The notes: generated by a model from the sequence alone, not told the origin. DNA of 64,000 nt from UBA1435 sp041663285 (GCA_041663285.1 JBAZSP010000001.1:1-64000); one strand, 5' to 3'. Counted from the stretch's first letter, positions 25,570 to 33,997 are shown. A program made the numbers and translations.

Positions 25570-26193
25570 TTACAATTGCCAAGGGGCGGTCGGTTTCGGT
25601 GTCGTCTTTATAAACGGCTTGATTCCGCCTGTCGGCAACGCCATTCCGGTCGGCATGGCCGGGATATTTGATTTTATTATTTCCTTTATCTCTTCCTTAG
25701 TAATGTAACCGTCGGCACAATACGCTTGGTCTTCCAACACCTTAGTAAAGGTTTCACAATTCAACCCCATTCCGTATTTGTTTCCTTCTCCTTGGCTGAA
25801 TTGCGTTCCCATGCCGATTGGTGTTGGGTCAGCCTCGTCGCCGCTGCACATAAAATCAAAAAACTTTTTAGCAGTTTCGCATGGCATCCCCTTGCTTATC
25901 CCGTTAATCTTCCCTCCACTCGGCATAGTCCAGCCCGTTTCCTGAGTTTGACCATCCCACTTCCAGCCCTGTTCGTTTACCGTATCAGTCGGAAATTTTT
26001 TTCCGGCTCCTCCATTTCTAGGCGTTTCCGGCATCGTGTTAGTCGAAAACCTGCTCAGAATACTTTGCCAGCTCAAACCCAGTACTTCCGCATCCAGCCT
26101 GTCTGACCAGAATTGGGCTCCCTGAAAAAGAGCTACGGCAAAAAGTGATAACGCCCCCAAAACTACATAAAAATGGTTACTGTTTTCTTTCAT
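25570..26193 (-). CDS. Membrane-anchored Cys-repeat protein upstream of the retron
   Basis: A 207-residue protein with one N-terminal membrane segment (about 8-26) and an otherwise soluble, probably extracytoplasmic, part. It contains two similar Cys units, GMPCETAKKFFDFMC and GLNCETFTKVLEDQAYC, suggesting disulphide-linked helical hairpins. The second runs into ADGYITKEEIKEII, which looks like the end of an EF-hand whose first calcium ligands are missing. The C-terminus is Pro/Thr-rich. I do not recognise the family. It lies directly upstream of the retron on the same strand, so it is the nearest candidate for a retron partner, but nothing in the sequence proves a link. Confidence 0.6.
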   Translation of the reverse strand: MKENSNHFYVVLGALSLFAVALFQGAQFWSDRLDAEVLGLSWQSILSRFSTNTMPETPRNGGAGKKFPTDTVNEQGWKWDGQTQETGWTMPSGGKINGISKGMPCETAKKFFDFMCSGDEADPTPIGMGTQFSQGEGNKYGMGLNCETFTKVLEDQAYCADGYITKEEIKEIIKSNIPAMPTGMALPTGGIKPFIKTTPKPTAPWQL

Positions 26194-26262
26194 ATTACTA
26201 AAACTATGGATTATAAGTTACCAAAAGTCAACAACCACACCTGCACCTTCTCCAACCACAAA

Positions 26263-26288
26263 ATACCCCCGACTTTCATCGGGGGTAT
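26263..26288 (-). terminator. Rho-independent terminator of the RRM gene
   Basis: A 10-bp stem, ATACCCCCGA (26263-26272) with TCGGGGGTAT (26279-26288), loop 6 nt, followed on the minus strand by TTTTG. It lies 31 bp after the stop of the RRM gene. Confidence 0.75.
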
Positions 26289-26319
26289 CCGGTTTAACAA
26301 AGAAAACAAAAAAACTTAC

Positions 26320-26664
26320 TTAGTTTCTCCAGTTTCCATTATTTCCGCCGCGGTTTCCGCCGCCAAAGCCTTGGCGTGGTCCACTCCGGGAGTAGTTATC
26401 TCTGGGTGGTCTATCTTCCATTGGTCGGGCTTCGTTGACTTTGATTGTTCTGCCGTCCAATTCTTTTTCATTCCACATTTCAATCGCTGCTTGAGCTTGT
26501 TCTTCTGTTTCCATCTCTACAAATCCAAAACCTTTGGATCTGCCGGAGAATTTATCCATTATAACAACTGCCGAAACTACTGTTCCGGCTTGGGCAAATG
26601 CTGCCGCTAGGGATTGATCGGTGGTTGAGTAAGACAGGCCGCCGACATAAAGTTTTTTAGCCAT
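26320..26664 (-). CDS. RRM-family RNA-binding protein with RGG-type tail
   Basis: The 114-residue protein is a single RNA recognition motif: RNP2 LYVGGLS (4-10) and RNP1 KGFGFVEME (about 44-52) with the usual beta-alpha-beta spacing. Residues about 85-114 are rich in Gly, Arg and Asn (GFGGGNRGGNNGNW). Bacterial proteins of this type occur in cyanobacteria and others, bind RNA and are often cold-induced. It has its own terminator (26263-26288). No clear ribosome site precedes the start; an AT-rich stretch lies upstream. Confidence 0.93.
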   Translation of the reverse strand: MAKKLYVGGLSYSTTDQSLAAAFAQAGTVVSAVVIMDKFSGRSKGFGFVEMETEEQAQAAIEMWNEKELDGRTIKVNEARPMEDRPPRDNYSRSGPRQGFGGGNRGGNNGNWRN

Positions 26665-26974
26665 TTTTGGTTAAAAATAATTAATATGTAAGCGACCTCT
26701 TTTCTACAATTAACTTTCGAAAAATTCTACCTACCCTTGTATTTTAACCTAACATATGGAAATACACAAATACGAAGCTTTCACTATGGGTAGTCCCGCC
26801 TCAGCCAGAATGACTCTTTTAGTTGTAAACATTTGAAATCTATACTACTCTTATTTCAGGATAGGCAAAAACCGTGAGTAATTCGCTTACCCTTTGGTTT
26901 CTTATTATTTCCATATAACCGACTTAGTTACTTTAAAAAATAATAGAAGTTTTTGCTCTCCAAACACTACTTAA
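26665..26974. other. 310-bp intergenic region between divergent genes
   Basis: No gene is visible. The region is AT-rich near both ends, as expected for promoters of the RRM gene (minus) and the M48 gene (plus). Around 26775-26816 the minus strand reads GTCATTCTGG followed by GAGGCGGGAC, reminiscent of the GTCATT-type intergenic repeats but too diverged from copies A and B to call. Confidence 0.4.
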
Positions 26975-27751
26975 ATGGCTGGCAACATTACTACCAAGCG
27001 GCTGGAAGCCTGGATGTATCGGGCTCCGAATGAGCATTTCGCCCTGATCGTCAGTATTTTTCTTCTGATTATTTTTGGTTTAATTTTTTCCAGCATTAAT
27101 TTTATCGTCTTTCTTTTCCTTTTAATTTTGGGTTTGATTTACATCCAATTAACCCAAGCTCAATATATCGGCAACGCCGTAAAGGTCACCCCCAGCCAAT
27201 TTGCCGAGCTCTACGATGTCTTTAACTGTCATACCGAGAGGCTCAACATAAACTCTGCCAATCTTTACATCAAGCAGGACCCTTACCTTAATGCTTTTAC
27301 TGTCGGTTTGGGAACTTGCAGTGTAGTTTTGACATCCAGCCTGGTCGAACAGTTAAGCCTATCCGAGCTTGATTTCGTTATAGGTCATGAGCTTGGTCAC
27401 TTTCAGTCCGGCCACACTGTAATTTCTTCTCTGATTAATCCGCTGGGAGGTACTAACCCCCTTGGTTTTCTGATTTTTGGCATTTGGAGCCGGGTGGCCG
27501 AATATACTTCCGATCGTGCCGGTTTAATCCTCTGCAACAATATCGACTCCGCCGTTTCGTCCATGATCAAGCTTTCGGTTGGCGGCCGGCTATTTGGCAG
27601 GTTTAACGCCGCCGACTACGTCGACCAAATCAAAAGTTCCAAAGACGCTTCGGTCAAGTTTAGTGAAACCCTTCTTTCTCATCCGCTAACAACCAATCGG
27701 ATCAGGAGGCTATTACAATTTTGGCGGGAAAGCTTTACAATTAATTCATAA
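26975..27751 (+). CDS. M48-family (HtpX-like) membrane metallopeptidase
   Basis: The 258-residue protein has two adjacent membrane segments (about 22-58), then a peptidase domain with zinc motif HELGH (H138, E139, H142) and third ligand E176 in VAEYTSDRAG. The conserved lead-in LNAFTVGLGTCSVVLTSSLVE is typical of M48. HtpX-like peptidases degrade damaged membrane proteins on the cytosolic face. It is followed 3 nt later by a zinc-ribbon membrane protein, then an RDD protein, which suggests a membrane quality-control or assembly operon. Confidence 0.92.
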   Translation: MAGNITTKRLEAWMYRAPNEHFALIVSIFLLIIFGLIFSSINFIVFLFLLILGLIYIQLTQAQYIGNAVKVTPSQFAELYDVFNCHTERLNINSANLYIKQDPYLNAFTVGLGTCSVVLTSSLVEQLSLSELDFVIGHELGHFQSGHTVISSLINPLGGTNPLGFLIFGIWSRVAEYTSDRAGLILCNNIDSAVSSMIKLSVGGRLFGRFNAADYVDQIKSSKDASVKFSETLLSHPLTTNRIRRLLQFWRESFTINS

Positions 27752-27754
27752 GTT

Positions 27755-28390
27755 ATGAAGCCCTGCCCCCAGTGTACAGTTCTAAATCCTGAAGACAGTA
27801 TCTATTGTCAGGAGTGTGGCCACAAACTGGTTAATTTTGGCGCCAAACTTACCCGCTCCGGTAAACGTTCATCAAGTCTGTCCAAGGAGCTGGAAGCCGG
27901 CCTTGGTCCTGTCTTTGTCCCACCCCAAAGATCACATTCGTTGGCTTTTATGTTTTTTGGAGCCGTTGTCTTGGCCATAACTTTTTTGGCCATCCTCGGC
28001 TCCGTTGTCGGTTCCGACGACGTTGACCGCCTGTCGTCATTGTCAAATACCAAAGTCTCGCCATCAGTTAAGTCAGCGGTCCCTCTCACCAATTTATCTC
28101 TAACCGGCATTGACTCCGAATGGCGGGGTACTTACCCCCAGTCGGTTTTTTACGTCAATGGCACTATAACCAACAACTCTGCCACTTCTGTCCGCAACAC
28201 CATGCTACGGGTTGATTTTTATTGGGATAAAGATCTTACCGATATTTTTGATACCCGTTATTTGAAGATCACTACCGCCATTTCCTCCAACAATCGCCAT
28301 TCTTTTTCCCACCCGATCTCCGGCTTCTTTCCCAAAGACAATAAAAACTTTTGGTATCTGGTTACCGTTATTAGTTCCGAAAAAGATTAA
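27755..28390 (+). CDS. Zinc-ribbon membrane protein with FxLYD-like domain
   Basis: A 211-residue protein: N-terminal zinc ribbon CPQC...CQEC (4-24), a linker, one membrane segment (about 65-88) and an outside domain. The C-terminal 95 residues (VFYVNGTITNNSATSVRN, then VDFYWDKDLTDIFDTRY) resemble FxLYD-type immunoglobulin-like domains. The role is unknown. Its stop overlaps the next start as TAATG (28388-28392), a sign of translational coupling with the RDD gene. Confidence 0.65.
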   Translation: MKPCPQCTVLNPEDSIYCQECGHKLVNFGAKLTRSGKRSSSLSKELEAGLGPVFVPPQRSHSLAFMFFGAVVLAITFLAILGSVVGSDDVDRLSSLSNTKVSPSVKSAVPLTNLSLTGIDSEWRGTYPQSVFYVNGTITNNSATSVRNTMLRVDFYWDKDLTDIFDTRYLKITTAISSNNRHSFSHPISGFFPKDNKNFWYLVTVISSEKD

Positions 28391-28887
28391 TGGGTTGCCA
28401 TAAGTGTCATAAGGAAATTAGTCCTGCCGCCAAATTCTGCAATTATTGCGGCGAACCGGTACTAGCTTTGGCCACTCTTCCGGCTCCTTCAGGGCTTCGT
28501 TTCCTCAACCTCTTTCTTGACAATATTTTCCAATATTCGATTATTTTCGTATTAGTAATTGCCTTTTCTTTAGTAAAAGTTCTTCTGTCCAAAGAACCTT
28601 CTTACGACCCGTCCTTTGAGCAAGTCCTGGCATCAATCCTTCGCCCAGCCATTCTTGTCCTCCATTTTGTTTATTATATTTCCTCTGAAGCCTTGTGGCA
28701 GCGCAGCCCGGCAAAGTTTATCACCGGCACCAAGGTAGTAAGTAGCACCGGCGGCAAACCTCTTATTTCTCAAATTATTATTCGCTCACTTTGCCGGCTC
28801 ATCCCCTTTGAACACTTTTCCTTTTTTGGTAAGAATCCGGTTGGCCTCCACGACAAGATATCCAAAACTATCGTTGTCAAAGCTTAG
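28390..28887 (+). CDS. Zinc-ribbon RDD-family membrane protein
   Basis: The 165-residue protein opens with a zinc ribbon (CHKCHKEISPAAKFCNYCG, 3-21) and continues with an RDD domain: LRFLNLFLDNIFQ, two membrane segments (about 48-66 and 85-103), then SPAKFITGTKVVSSTGGKPL and a C-terminal GLHDKISKTIVV. The first Arg and the Asp pair of the RDD name are present as R35 and D42. RDD proteins are small membrane proteins, some acting as ion exchangers. The stop overlaps the convergent methyltransferase stop (TTAG, 28884-28887). Confidence 0.8.
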   Translation: MGCHKCHKEISPAAKFCNYCGEPVLALATLPAPSGLRFLNLFLDNIFQYSIIFVLVIAFSLVKVLLSKEPSYDPSFEQVLASILRPAILVLHFVYYISSEALWQRSPAKFITGTKVVSSTGGKPLISQIIIRSLCRLIPFEHFSFFGKNPVGLHDKISKTIVVKA

Positions 28888-29729
28888 AGCGAAATCTTTT
28901 CGGCCACTATAATATTGTCCCATCCCATTTTCGGTATTGGAAACATATCCATAAATCTGTCCAAAACTATCGTCAGTCCTAAAAACATCGGATGGTTGTC
29001 CAAAAATGCTCCGCCAAACACCAGACTGCTTCTGTAAGTTCTGGCAATCCTAAACCCCTTATTTCTGATTAGTTGGCATAATTCATCCAGCTCGAATAAT
29101 TTTACATGTTGCTCCTCTTCGCCCATTTTTTGCCTTTTTTCTTCCTCGGTAAATAGTACTTTGGCTTCCTTATCTTCTTCCCGGGTGGCCATTGTTTTTA
29201 ACCACCTGCCGGCATGTTTTACCCAGTTATTCCTGTTAGGAGTTGACACTACCAGCCTTCCCCCGCCATTAAGGCTCCGGCTGATATTTTCAAGTACCTC
29301 TTCGGGATTTGCCACATGTTCCAAAACCTCCGACAAAATAATCAAGTCAAATTTTTGGTCCAACCTGTCATGTTCAATATTCTTTTTGGCGAATTTAATC
29401 TTATCAACCTCTTTAAATTTGGCTGCCCGGTTTCCATACTCCACAAATTCTTCCGATAGGTCATAACCCCAAAAAGTAATGTTCTTATTAATTTCTTTAG
29501 CCATCCTGGCCAGTCTCAAAAGCAAAGCTCCATTACCGCAGCCAAAATCTCCGATAGTTAGCGGTCTATCAGGTGACGATTTTTTGATAAATTCAATAAC
29601 GTCTCCTTCTATATATTTTTTTGTTTTTCTCCAAGCGTAGGCGACGGAAGGGGATTCCAAGTTAAGCTGGTTGAACCAAATCTGGTATTCGCCGTATTTC
29701 TGATAAAAAGCCTCAAAAGTTTTTTCCAT
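28884..29729 (-). CDS. Class I SAM-dependent methyltransferase
   Basis: The 281-residue protein has motif I TIGDFGCGNGALLLRLA near 57, a following acidic strand end FWGYDLSEEFVEYG, motif II FDLIILSEVLEHVANPEEVL and GGRLVVSTPNRNNWVKH. This is the pattern of methyltransferase_11/UbiE-type enzymes that act on small molecules or lipids. The substrate is unknown. TAGAAT ends 6 nt before the ATG, so expression is probably leaderless. It is divergent from the nucleotidyltransferase gene. Confidence 0.88.
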   Translation of the reverse strand: MEKTFEAFYQKYGEYQIWFNQLNLESPSVAYAWRKTKKYIEGDVIEFIKKSSPDRPLTIGDFGCGNGALLLRLARMAKEINKNITFWGYDLSEEFVEYGNRAAKFKEVDKIKFAKKNIEHDRLDQKFDLIILSEVLEHVANPEEVLENISRSLNGGGRLVVSTPNRNNWVKHAGRWLKTMATREEDKEAKVLFTEEEKRQKMGEEEQHVKLFELDELCQLIRNKGFRIARTYRSSLVFGGAFLDNHPMFLGLTIVLDRFMDMFPIPKMGWDNIIVAEKISL

Positions 29730-29828
29730 AACTCTATTCTATCGTAACCACTTGTCCAATTTAATCTGGCAATAATTATTGCTCAACATTGTTAACAATA
29801 TACCTACTGTGTTACATTAAACATACTT

Positions 29829-30908
29829 ATGAAAGCAATCATCACCGCTGGCGGCCGGGGCACCCGCATGCGCCCCATGACCTTTTCCACCAATAAACAT
29901 TTGATCCCTCTGGCCAACAAACCCCTTCTCTATTATCCGATTGAAGAAGTTGTTGCCGCCGGTATTAAGGATATCGCCATCAATTACAACCCCGGTCAGC
30001 TGGAAGAGCTCCAGGCGGCTTTGGGTGATGGTAGCCGTTGGGGGGCCCATTTGACTTTCATTCTTCAGGAGCAGCCCAAGGGTTTAGCCAATATTTTTCA
30101 AATTGCCCGTGACTTTGTTGGTTCCGATAAATTCTTAATGCATCTGGGCGATAATATTTTTTATGGCGGTATCAAAGATTTAGTCGATAAATTCTCCAAA
30201 AGCGATTCCCAGGGGATGGTTCCCATCCTCCATCATCCCGAAAATCGCCGAATGGGAGTTCCTTTTTTTGATGATCAGGGGAATCTGGTTAAGTATGTCG
30301 AAAAACCGGAAAACCCACCCCATGACTTTGCCGTTCCCGGTCTTTATTTTTTTACTCCTTTAATTTATCAATGCTTCGAAGGCCAGGATGCCATCAAGCC
30401 CTCTCCCCGCGGTGAATTGGAAATCAGCTCTCCTTATCAGTGGCTAATCGACCATCACCACCGGGTAGAGACTTACGAATTTAAAGGTATTTGGCAGGAT
30501 CCGGGCAAGTTTGAAGATTGGATCGAAACTAATCAATTTTTAATTGACCGTCAGGTAGTTGATTGCCGGAAGTCTACACTAGATGCTACTGTCAAAGTCG
30601 AAGGACGATTACAAATTGGCCACAATTGTCAGATTACTAATAGCCTCTTACGTGGGCCGGCCATAATCGGGGACAATGTCGTCATTCGGGATTCTTTTAT
30701 CGGGCCTTATTCTTCCATAAACGACAATTGCACCATTCTTAATAGTCATATTCAGAACTCCATTCTCGGGCCGCAGGTAAAAATTACCAACTTGCCGAAA
30801 GCCGTCGACAGCAGTTTAATTGGCGAAAGCTCGATGCTTTTTGGTGACCATCAGCTTTCCGGATCCATCGAGCTTTTCGTTGGCAATCAATGCCAACTTC
30901 ATCTATAA
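29829..30908 (+). CDS. Glucose-1-phosphate thymidylyltransferase-like (long RmlA type)
   Basis: The 359-residue protein has the nucleotidyltransferase signature AGGRGTRMRPMTFSTNKHLIP (5-25 region), LMHLGDNIFYGG near 112 and FKGIWQDPGKFEDWIETN near 218. The C-terminal part (about 245-350) is a left-handed beta-helix of hexapeptide repeats (VKVEGRLQIGHNCQIT and following). Length and helix match the long RmlA group found in archaea and various bacteria, which makes dTDP-glucose or another activated sugar for envelope glycans. The hemerythrin gene starts 7 nt after its stop. Confidence 0.88.
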   Translation: MKAIITAGGRGTRMRPMTFSTNKHLIPLANKPLLYYPIEEVVAAGIKDIAINYNPGQLEELQAALGDGSRWGAHLTFILQEQPKGLANIFQIARDFVGSDKFLMHLGDNIFYGGIKDLVDKFSKSDSQGMVPILHHPENRRMGVPFFDDQGNLVKYVEKPENPPHDFAVPGLYFFTPLIYQCFEGQDAIKPSPRGELEISSPYQWLIDHHHRVETYEFKGIWQDPGKFEDWIETNQFLIDRQVVDCRKSTLDATVKVEGRLQIGHNCQITNSLLRGPAIIGDNVVIRDSFIGPYSSINDNCTILNSHIQNSILGPQVKITNLPKAVDSSLIGESSMLFGDHQLSGSIELFVGNQCQLHL

Positions 30909-30915
30909 TGCTTTC

Positions 30916-31320
30916 ATGCCCATTGTCTGGTCTCCGGACTTAAGTGTCAACGTCGAACTTCTTGATCACCAGCACCAGGACTTTTTAAAAGTTCTGAATG
31001 AGCTTTATTCATCACTTCAGGACTTTCAAAATATGACCGATTTAGATGTTATATTTACAAAGTTAAAAACGTACATTGACGCCCACTTCACTACCGAAGA
31101 AGGTTATTTTCACCAATATCATTACCCTGATACCGCTGTCCACATAGAAGAGCATCATAAATTCAAAATCAAAATGGCTGATTTTGCCAAGCACTCTCAC
31201 GGTGGTCAGATGACTCTCTATTTAGAACTTATTGACTATTTAGAAGAATGGCTGGTAAATCATCTAAAATCCATGGATCAAAAATATTCCCATTTTTTTA
31301 ATTCGCAGGGATTATTTTAA
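30916..31320 (+). CDS. Bacteriohemerythrin
   Basis: The 134-residue four-helix protein keeps all expected di-iron ligands: H20 in LDHQHQDF, H57 and E61 in AHFTTEE, H76 and H80 after YPDTAVHIEEHH, H116 and D121 in WLVNHLKSMDQKY. It binds O2 reversibly. I chose the ATG at 30916 because the domain starts there and TATAAT (30904-30909) ends 6 nt before it; an upstream in-frame start would overlap the preceding gene by 89 bp. It is followed 10 nt later by a TspO gene. Confidence 0.93.
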   Translation: MPIVWSPDLSVNVELLDHQHQDFLKVLNELYSSLQDFQNMTDLDVIFTKLKTYIDAHFTTEEGYFHQYHYPDTAVHIEEHHKFKIKMADFAKHSHGGQMTLYLELIDYLEEWLVNHLKSMDQKYSHFFNSQGLF

Positions 31321-31330
31321 ATAACCTTTT

Positions 31331-31732
31331 ATGGCTGCCTGGTCTGACTGGTATAACCAACTTATCAAACCCGCCTGGACTCCACCCGGATCAACTATTG
31401 GTCTGATTTGGACCATAATTTACCCCCTGATTATTTTAAGTCTGGGACTGGTTATTTCTCAGCATGTTGCCGGCAAAATAAAATTCCGCACCCTCCTACC
31501 CTTTATCCTCAATTTGTTTTTTAACCTGGCCTTTACCCCCATCCAGTTTGGCTTAAGAAATTTGCCCCTGGCCATGATAGATATTCTGCTAGTCTGGTTT
31601 ACCATTCTCTGGTCAATAATTTCCATTTGGCCTACCTCAAAACTTGTCGTAATCCTTCAGTTACCCTATCTGCTTTGGGTAACTATCGCCACTTACCTTC
31701 AATCTTTTATTACCCTAAACAACTCGTCGTAA
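31331..31732 (+). CDS. TspO/MBR family membrane protein
   Basis: A 133-residue protein with five membrane segments. It starts with WYNQLIKPAWTPPG (about 6-19), the typical first-loop motif, then IGLIWTIIYPLI, and ends in LQLPYLLWVTIATYLQ, the conserved fifth helix. TspO proteins bind porphyrins and respond to oxygen or light stress. Slightly shorter than typical members (about 150-160). It sits directly behind bacteriohemerythrin, pointing to oxygen handling. It is followed 2 nt later by a methyltransferase-like gene. Confidence 0.88.
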   Translation: MAAWSDWYNQLIKPAWTPPGSTIGLIWTIIYPLIILSLGLVISQHVAGKIKFRTLLPFILNLFFNLAFTPIQFGLRNLPLAMIDILLVWFTILWSIISIWPTSKLVVILQLPYLLWVTIATYLQSFITLNNSS

Positions 31733-31734
31733 AC

Positions 31735-32421
31735 ATGCCCAACCCATCCGTTTCCGGCAGCTTAACTATCAGCCAGCAGCATGGCTTGGCCGCCCTCAAA
31801 GAGACCGACTTGTCTGTTTATTGCCCCGGAGCTACCGTTATCGGGCCCGATATCTTGGCGATGGCTGACCAAAATCCCCGCCGGACTATAATTGCCTCTT
31901 TTGCCGATAAATTAAAAGCGCTTGAATCAGGGGAAAACATTACTTCGCCCGGCCTATCATCCCGGATTATTGTAAAAATTGAAGAACTTGCTCCGCCCCT
32001 GGCCTATCCCGAAAAGAATTTTGATTTTGTCTACGCTAGATTGTCTCTTGGCCACCTCACTTGTCAGCAACTGGATTCAGTCCTTAACGAATTTAATCGC
32101 GTTCTTCGGCTCAAAGCTAAAATCTTTATCGTTGCTTATTCTGTCGATGACCCCGATACCAAAATTCCCGGTGCCGTTTTCGATTCTAGCACCAGTTTAA
32201 CCGCTTACCCTTTTCTCAACCAAAACGGTCAAATCGAAAAAGACAGATTAATAAAACGTTATTTTCAATCGCAGAAATCACTTTCCAACCACCTTTTCCA
32301 CGCCGGTTTTAAGGTTAGTTATCTCGACCAATACTCCGAACTCAATTCTCCCGGTTCTTATGGCTCTTTGCCTACGGATCCTGCCCACAACTTAGTCGAG
32401 GTAGTCGCAGTCAAACAATAA
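31735..32421 (+). CDS. Methyltransferase-like protein lacking clear motif I
   Basis: The 228-residue protein ends like a class I methyltransferase: FDFVYARLSLGHLTCQQLDSV, then FNRVLRLKAKIFIVAYSVD. The first half, where the SAM-binding GxGxG motif should be, has none that I can recognise, so it may be a degraded or non-catalytic relative. I took the ATG at 31735, just after the TspO stop, because an earlier in-frame start would overlap TspO by about 105 bp. It is probably cotranscribed with TspO and the SRAP gene. Confidence 0.55.
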   Translation: MPNPSVSGSLTISQQHGLAALKETDLSVYCPGATVIGPDILAMADQNPRRTIIASFADKLKALESGENITSPGLSSRIIVKIEELAPPLAYPEKNFDFVYARLSLGHLTCQQLDSVLNEFNRVLRLKAKIFIVAYSVDDPDTKIPGAVFDSSTSLTAYPFLNQNGQIEKDRLIKRYFQSQKSLSNHLFHAGFKVSYLDQYSELNSPGSYGSLPTDPAHNLVEVVAVKQ

Positions 32422-32426
32422 CGCCT

Positions 32427-33056
32427 ATGTGTGGCCGATATCTTTTGACCCCCGATCCCGATTTTTACTCTCGCTATTCTCTCTCAGCTCAAATTTCTCT
32501 GCCGCCCACCTTAGCCGATTTCTCTCCCGGGGGTAGGGGGCTAATCGTAATTCGCAATCAAAGCCAAAATCAACTGGAAACTGCATTATGGGGGCTCATC
32601 CCTTTTTGGGCCAAAGATCCAAAAATTGGTGTCAAACTTTTTAATGCCCGTAGCGAAACATTAGCTACAAAACCAGCCTTTAGTCGTTCTTTTTTCCGTC
32701 AACGGTGTTTAGTTCCGGCATCGGCTTTTTATGAATGGCAAAAGTCCGATACTGGTAAAAAAGTACCTTATTTGGTTTCACTCAAAGACAATCAAAATTT
32801 TTCTCTCGCCGGAATATCTGCTACTTGGCAGGATCCCCAGGGTAATTCCGTTCAAACCTACACCATCATCACCACCCAGCCCAACTCCTTAATCGCCCCC
32901 ATTCATCACCGGATGCCGGTTATTATTTCCCGTCCTGACGAAAACAGCTACCTCAATCCGGACACCTCGTCCTCCCAACTAAAAAAATATCTAAAGCCCT
33001 ATCCGGCCGCTCTACTCCGGGTGGAAAAACTAACCCGATCCTCTGGTCGGGATTGA
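32427..33056 (+). CDS. SRAP-family (YedK/HMCES-like) DNA-protein crosslink protein
   Basis: A 209-residue SOS-response-associated protein. The catalytic residues are in place: Cys2 right after the start Met (MCGRY), N73 in LFNARSET, E103 in SAFYEWQK and H160 in IHHRMPVI. Family members covalently trap abasic sites in single-stranded DNA through Cys2, protecting stalled forks from mutagenic bypass. The Met must be removed for activity, which fixes the start. It starts 5 nt after the methyltransferase-like gene. A Y-family polymerase, the opposite strategy for damage bypass, is coded at 62.5 kb. Confidence 0.95.
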   Translation: MCGRYLLTPDPDFYSRYSLSAQISLPPTLADFSPGGRGLIVIRNQSQNQLETALWGLIPFWAKDPKIGVKLFNARSETLATKPAFSRSFFRQRCLVPASAFYEWQKSDTGKKVPYLVSLKDNQNFSLAGISATWQDPQGNSVQTYTIITTQPNSLIAPIHHRMPVIISRPDENSYLNPDTSSSQLKKYLKPYPAALLRVEKLTRSSGRD

Positions 33057-33081
33057 CAGTCAACTTTTTTTAGCCCACAAT
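33053..33081 (+). promoter_or_regulatory. Promoter of the sensory/pilus locus
   Basis: A perfect -35 TTGACA (33053-33058), a 17-nt spacer and a -10-like CACAAT (33076-33081), 6 nt before the ATG at 33088. Transcription would start at or next to the start codon. The -35 box overlaps the 3' end of the SRAP gene. Confidence 0.7.
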
Positions 33082-33087
33082 CAACAT

Positions 33088-33990
33088 ATGTCCGGCCCTA
33101 CCGGCTTGTCCTCAAGCCCAAAACTTTTTCGCCAAATCATTGATGATTTACCTATTCCTCTTTTTGTAAAAAACGCCAAACTCCAATACCTTTTTAGCAG
33201 CAAAAGCTTTCACCACAATTTACTGGGGCTTAGTTCGTCCCAGGCCTTAGCCAGCCAGAACGATGTTTTTTTATCAGCCCTAAAGCCCAAATTTCGTCTC
33301 CAATTTCTATCTTTACAACGTCAGTTATTGGCATCGCCCGGAAACACCTCCATTGATGTTGGTTTAGATCTTCCCGGTGGTTCTTCTTTTTATCGGTTAC
33401 ATTTGACCTCAATTACTTCGGGCATTTCCGGCGGCGGCTTAATCGGTTATCTCATCCGTTTAAATGATTCGTCATCCTTTCCGGCTAAATCAGAAGAATC
33501 CGGCGATTTAATTCAGCGGATTGTTGATCTTTTACCGGTCGGGGTTTTCTGGAAAGATCACAACTTTAAATATCTGGGCTGCAACCAGGTTTTTGCCCAG
33601 GACGCAAACCAATCATCGGCTAGTGCCGTCATCGGCAAAACTGATTTTGAAATCTACTCTGAAGACAGGGCCAAAAAATACCGCGAAGACGACCAAAACG
33701 TTTTTGTACAGGGTAAGTCAAAAATCAATCAGGAAGAAAAACGGACTCTGCCATCAAAAAAGGATCACTGGATTCGGCTTTCCAAGATCCCTCTCACCGA
33801 TCCTGCCGGCCAGATTATTGGTGTTGTCGGAGTCTACGATGATATCACTGATATTAAAAAAGCCGAATCGGAACTAACCGACAAACTTGCCCAGTTGGAA
33901 AAGATTAACCGATTTATGGTCGGCCGTGAATTAAAAATGATTGAGCTCAAAAATCGTATCCGCCAACTGGAAGAACAGCTAAAACAGTAG
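33088..33990 (+). CDS. PAS-domain protein
   Basis: The 300-residue soluble protein has two PAS-type units: one near 12-125 (LFRQIIDDLPIPLFVKNAK) and a clearer one near 145-265 (RIVDLLPVGVFWKDHNFKY through GVVGVYDDITDIKKAE). A C-terminal coiled coil (about 262-300) ends the chain, with no output domain. It could relay a small-molecule or redox signal to the kinase coded 7 nt downstream by dimerising with it. It heads the transcript driven by the TTGACA promoter. Confidence 0.85.
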   Translation: MSGPTGLSSSPKLFRQIIDDLPIPLFVKNAKLQYLFSSKSFHHNLLGLSSSQALASQNDVFLSALKPKFRLQFLSLQRQLLASPGNTSIDVGLDLPGGSSFYRLHLTSITSGISGGGLIGYLIRLNDSSSFPAKSEESGDLIQRIVDLLPVGVFWKDHNFKYLGCNQVFAQDANQSSASAVIGKTDFEIYSEDRAKKYREDDQNVFVQGKSKINQEEKRTLPSKKDHWIRLSKIPLTDPAGQIIGVVGVYDDITDIKKAESELTDKLAQLEKINRFMVGRELKMIELKNRIRQLEEQLKQ

Positions 33991-33997
33991 CCAGCCT

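Noticed and set aside
25660..25740. EF-hand in the protein upstream of the retron
   Set aside because: The end of the loop (ADGYITKEE) fits, but the first and third calcium ligands are Ala and Cys, so calcium binding is not supported.
26775..26816. A third copy of the dispersed hairpin repeat
   Set aside because: Only a GTCATT-like end is recognisable; the other end and the hairpin do not match copies A and B well enough.
30820..30915. Longer N-terminus for the hemerythrin gene
   Set aside because: It would overlap the nucleotidyltransferase gene, adds no domain, and the -10 box at 30904-30909 fits the later start.
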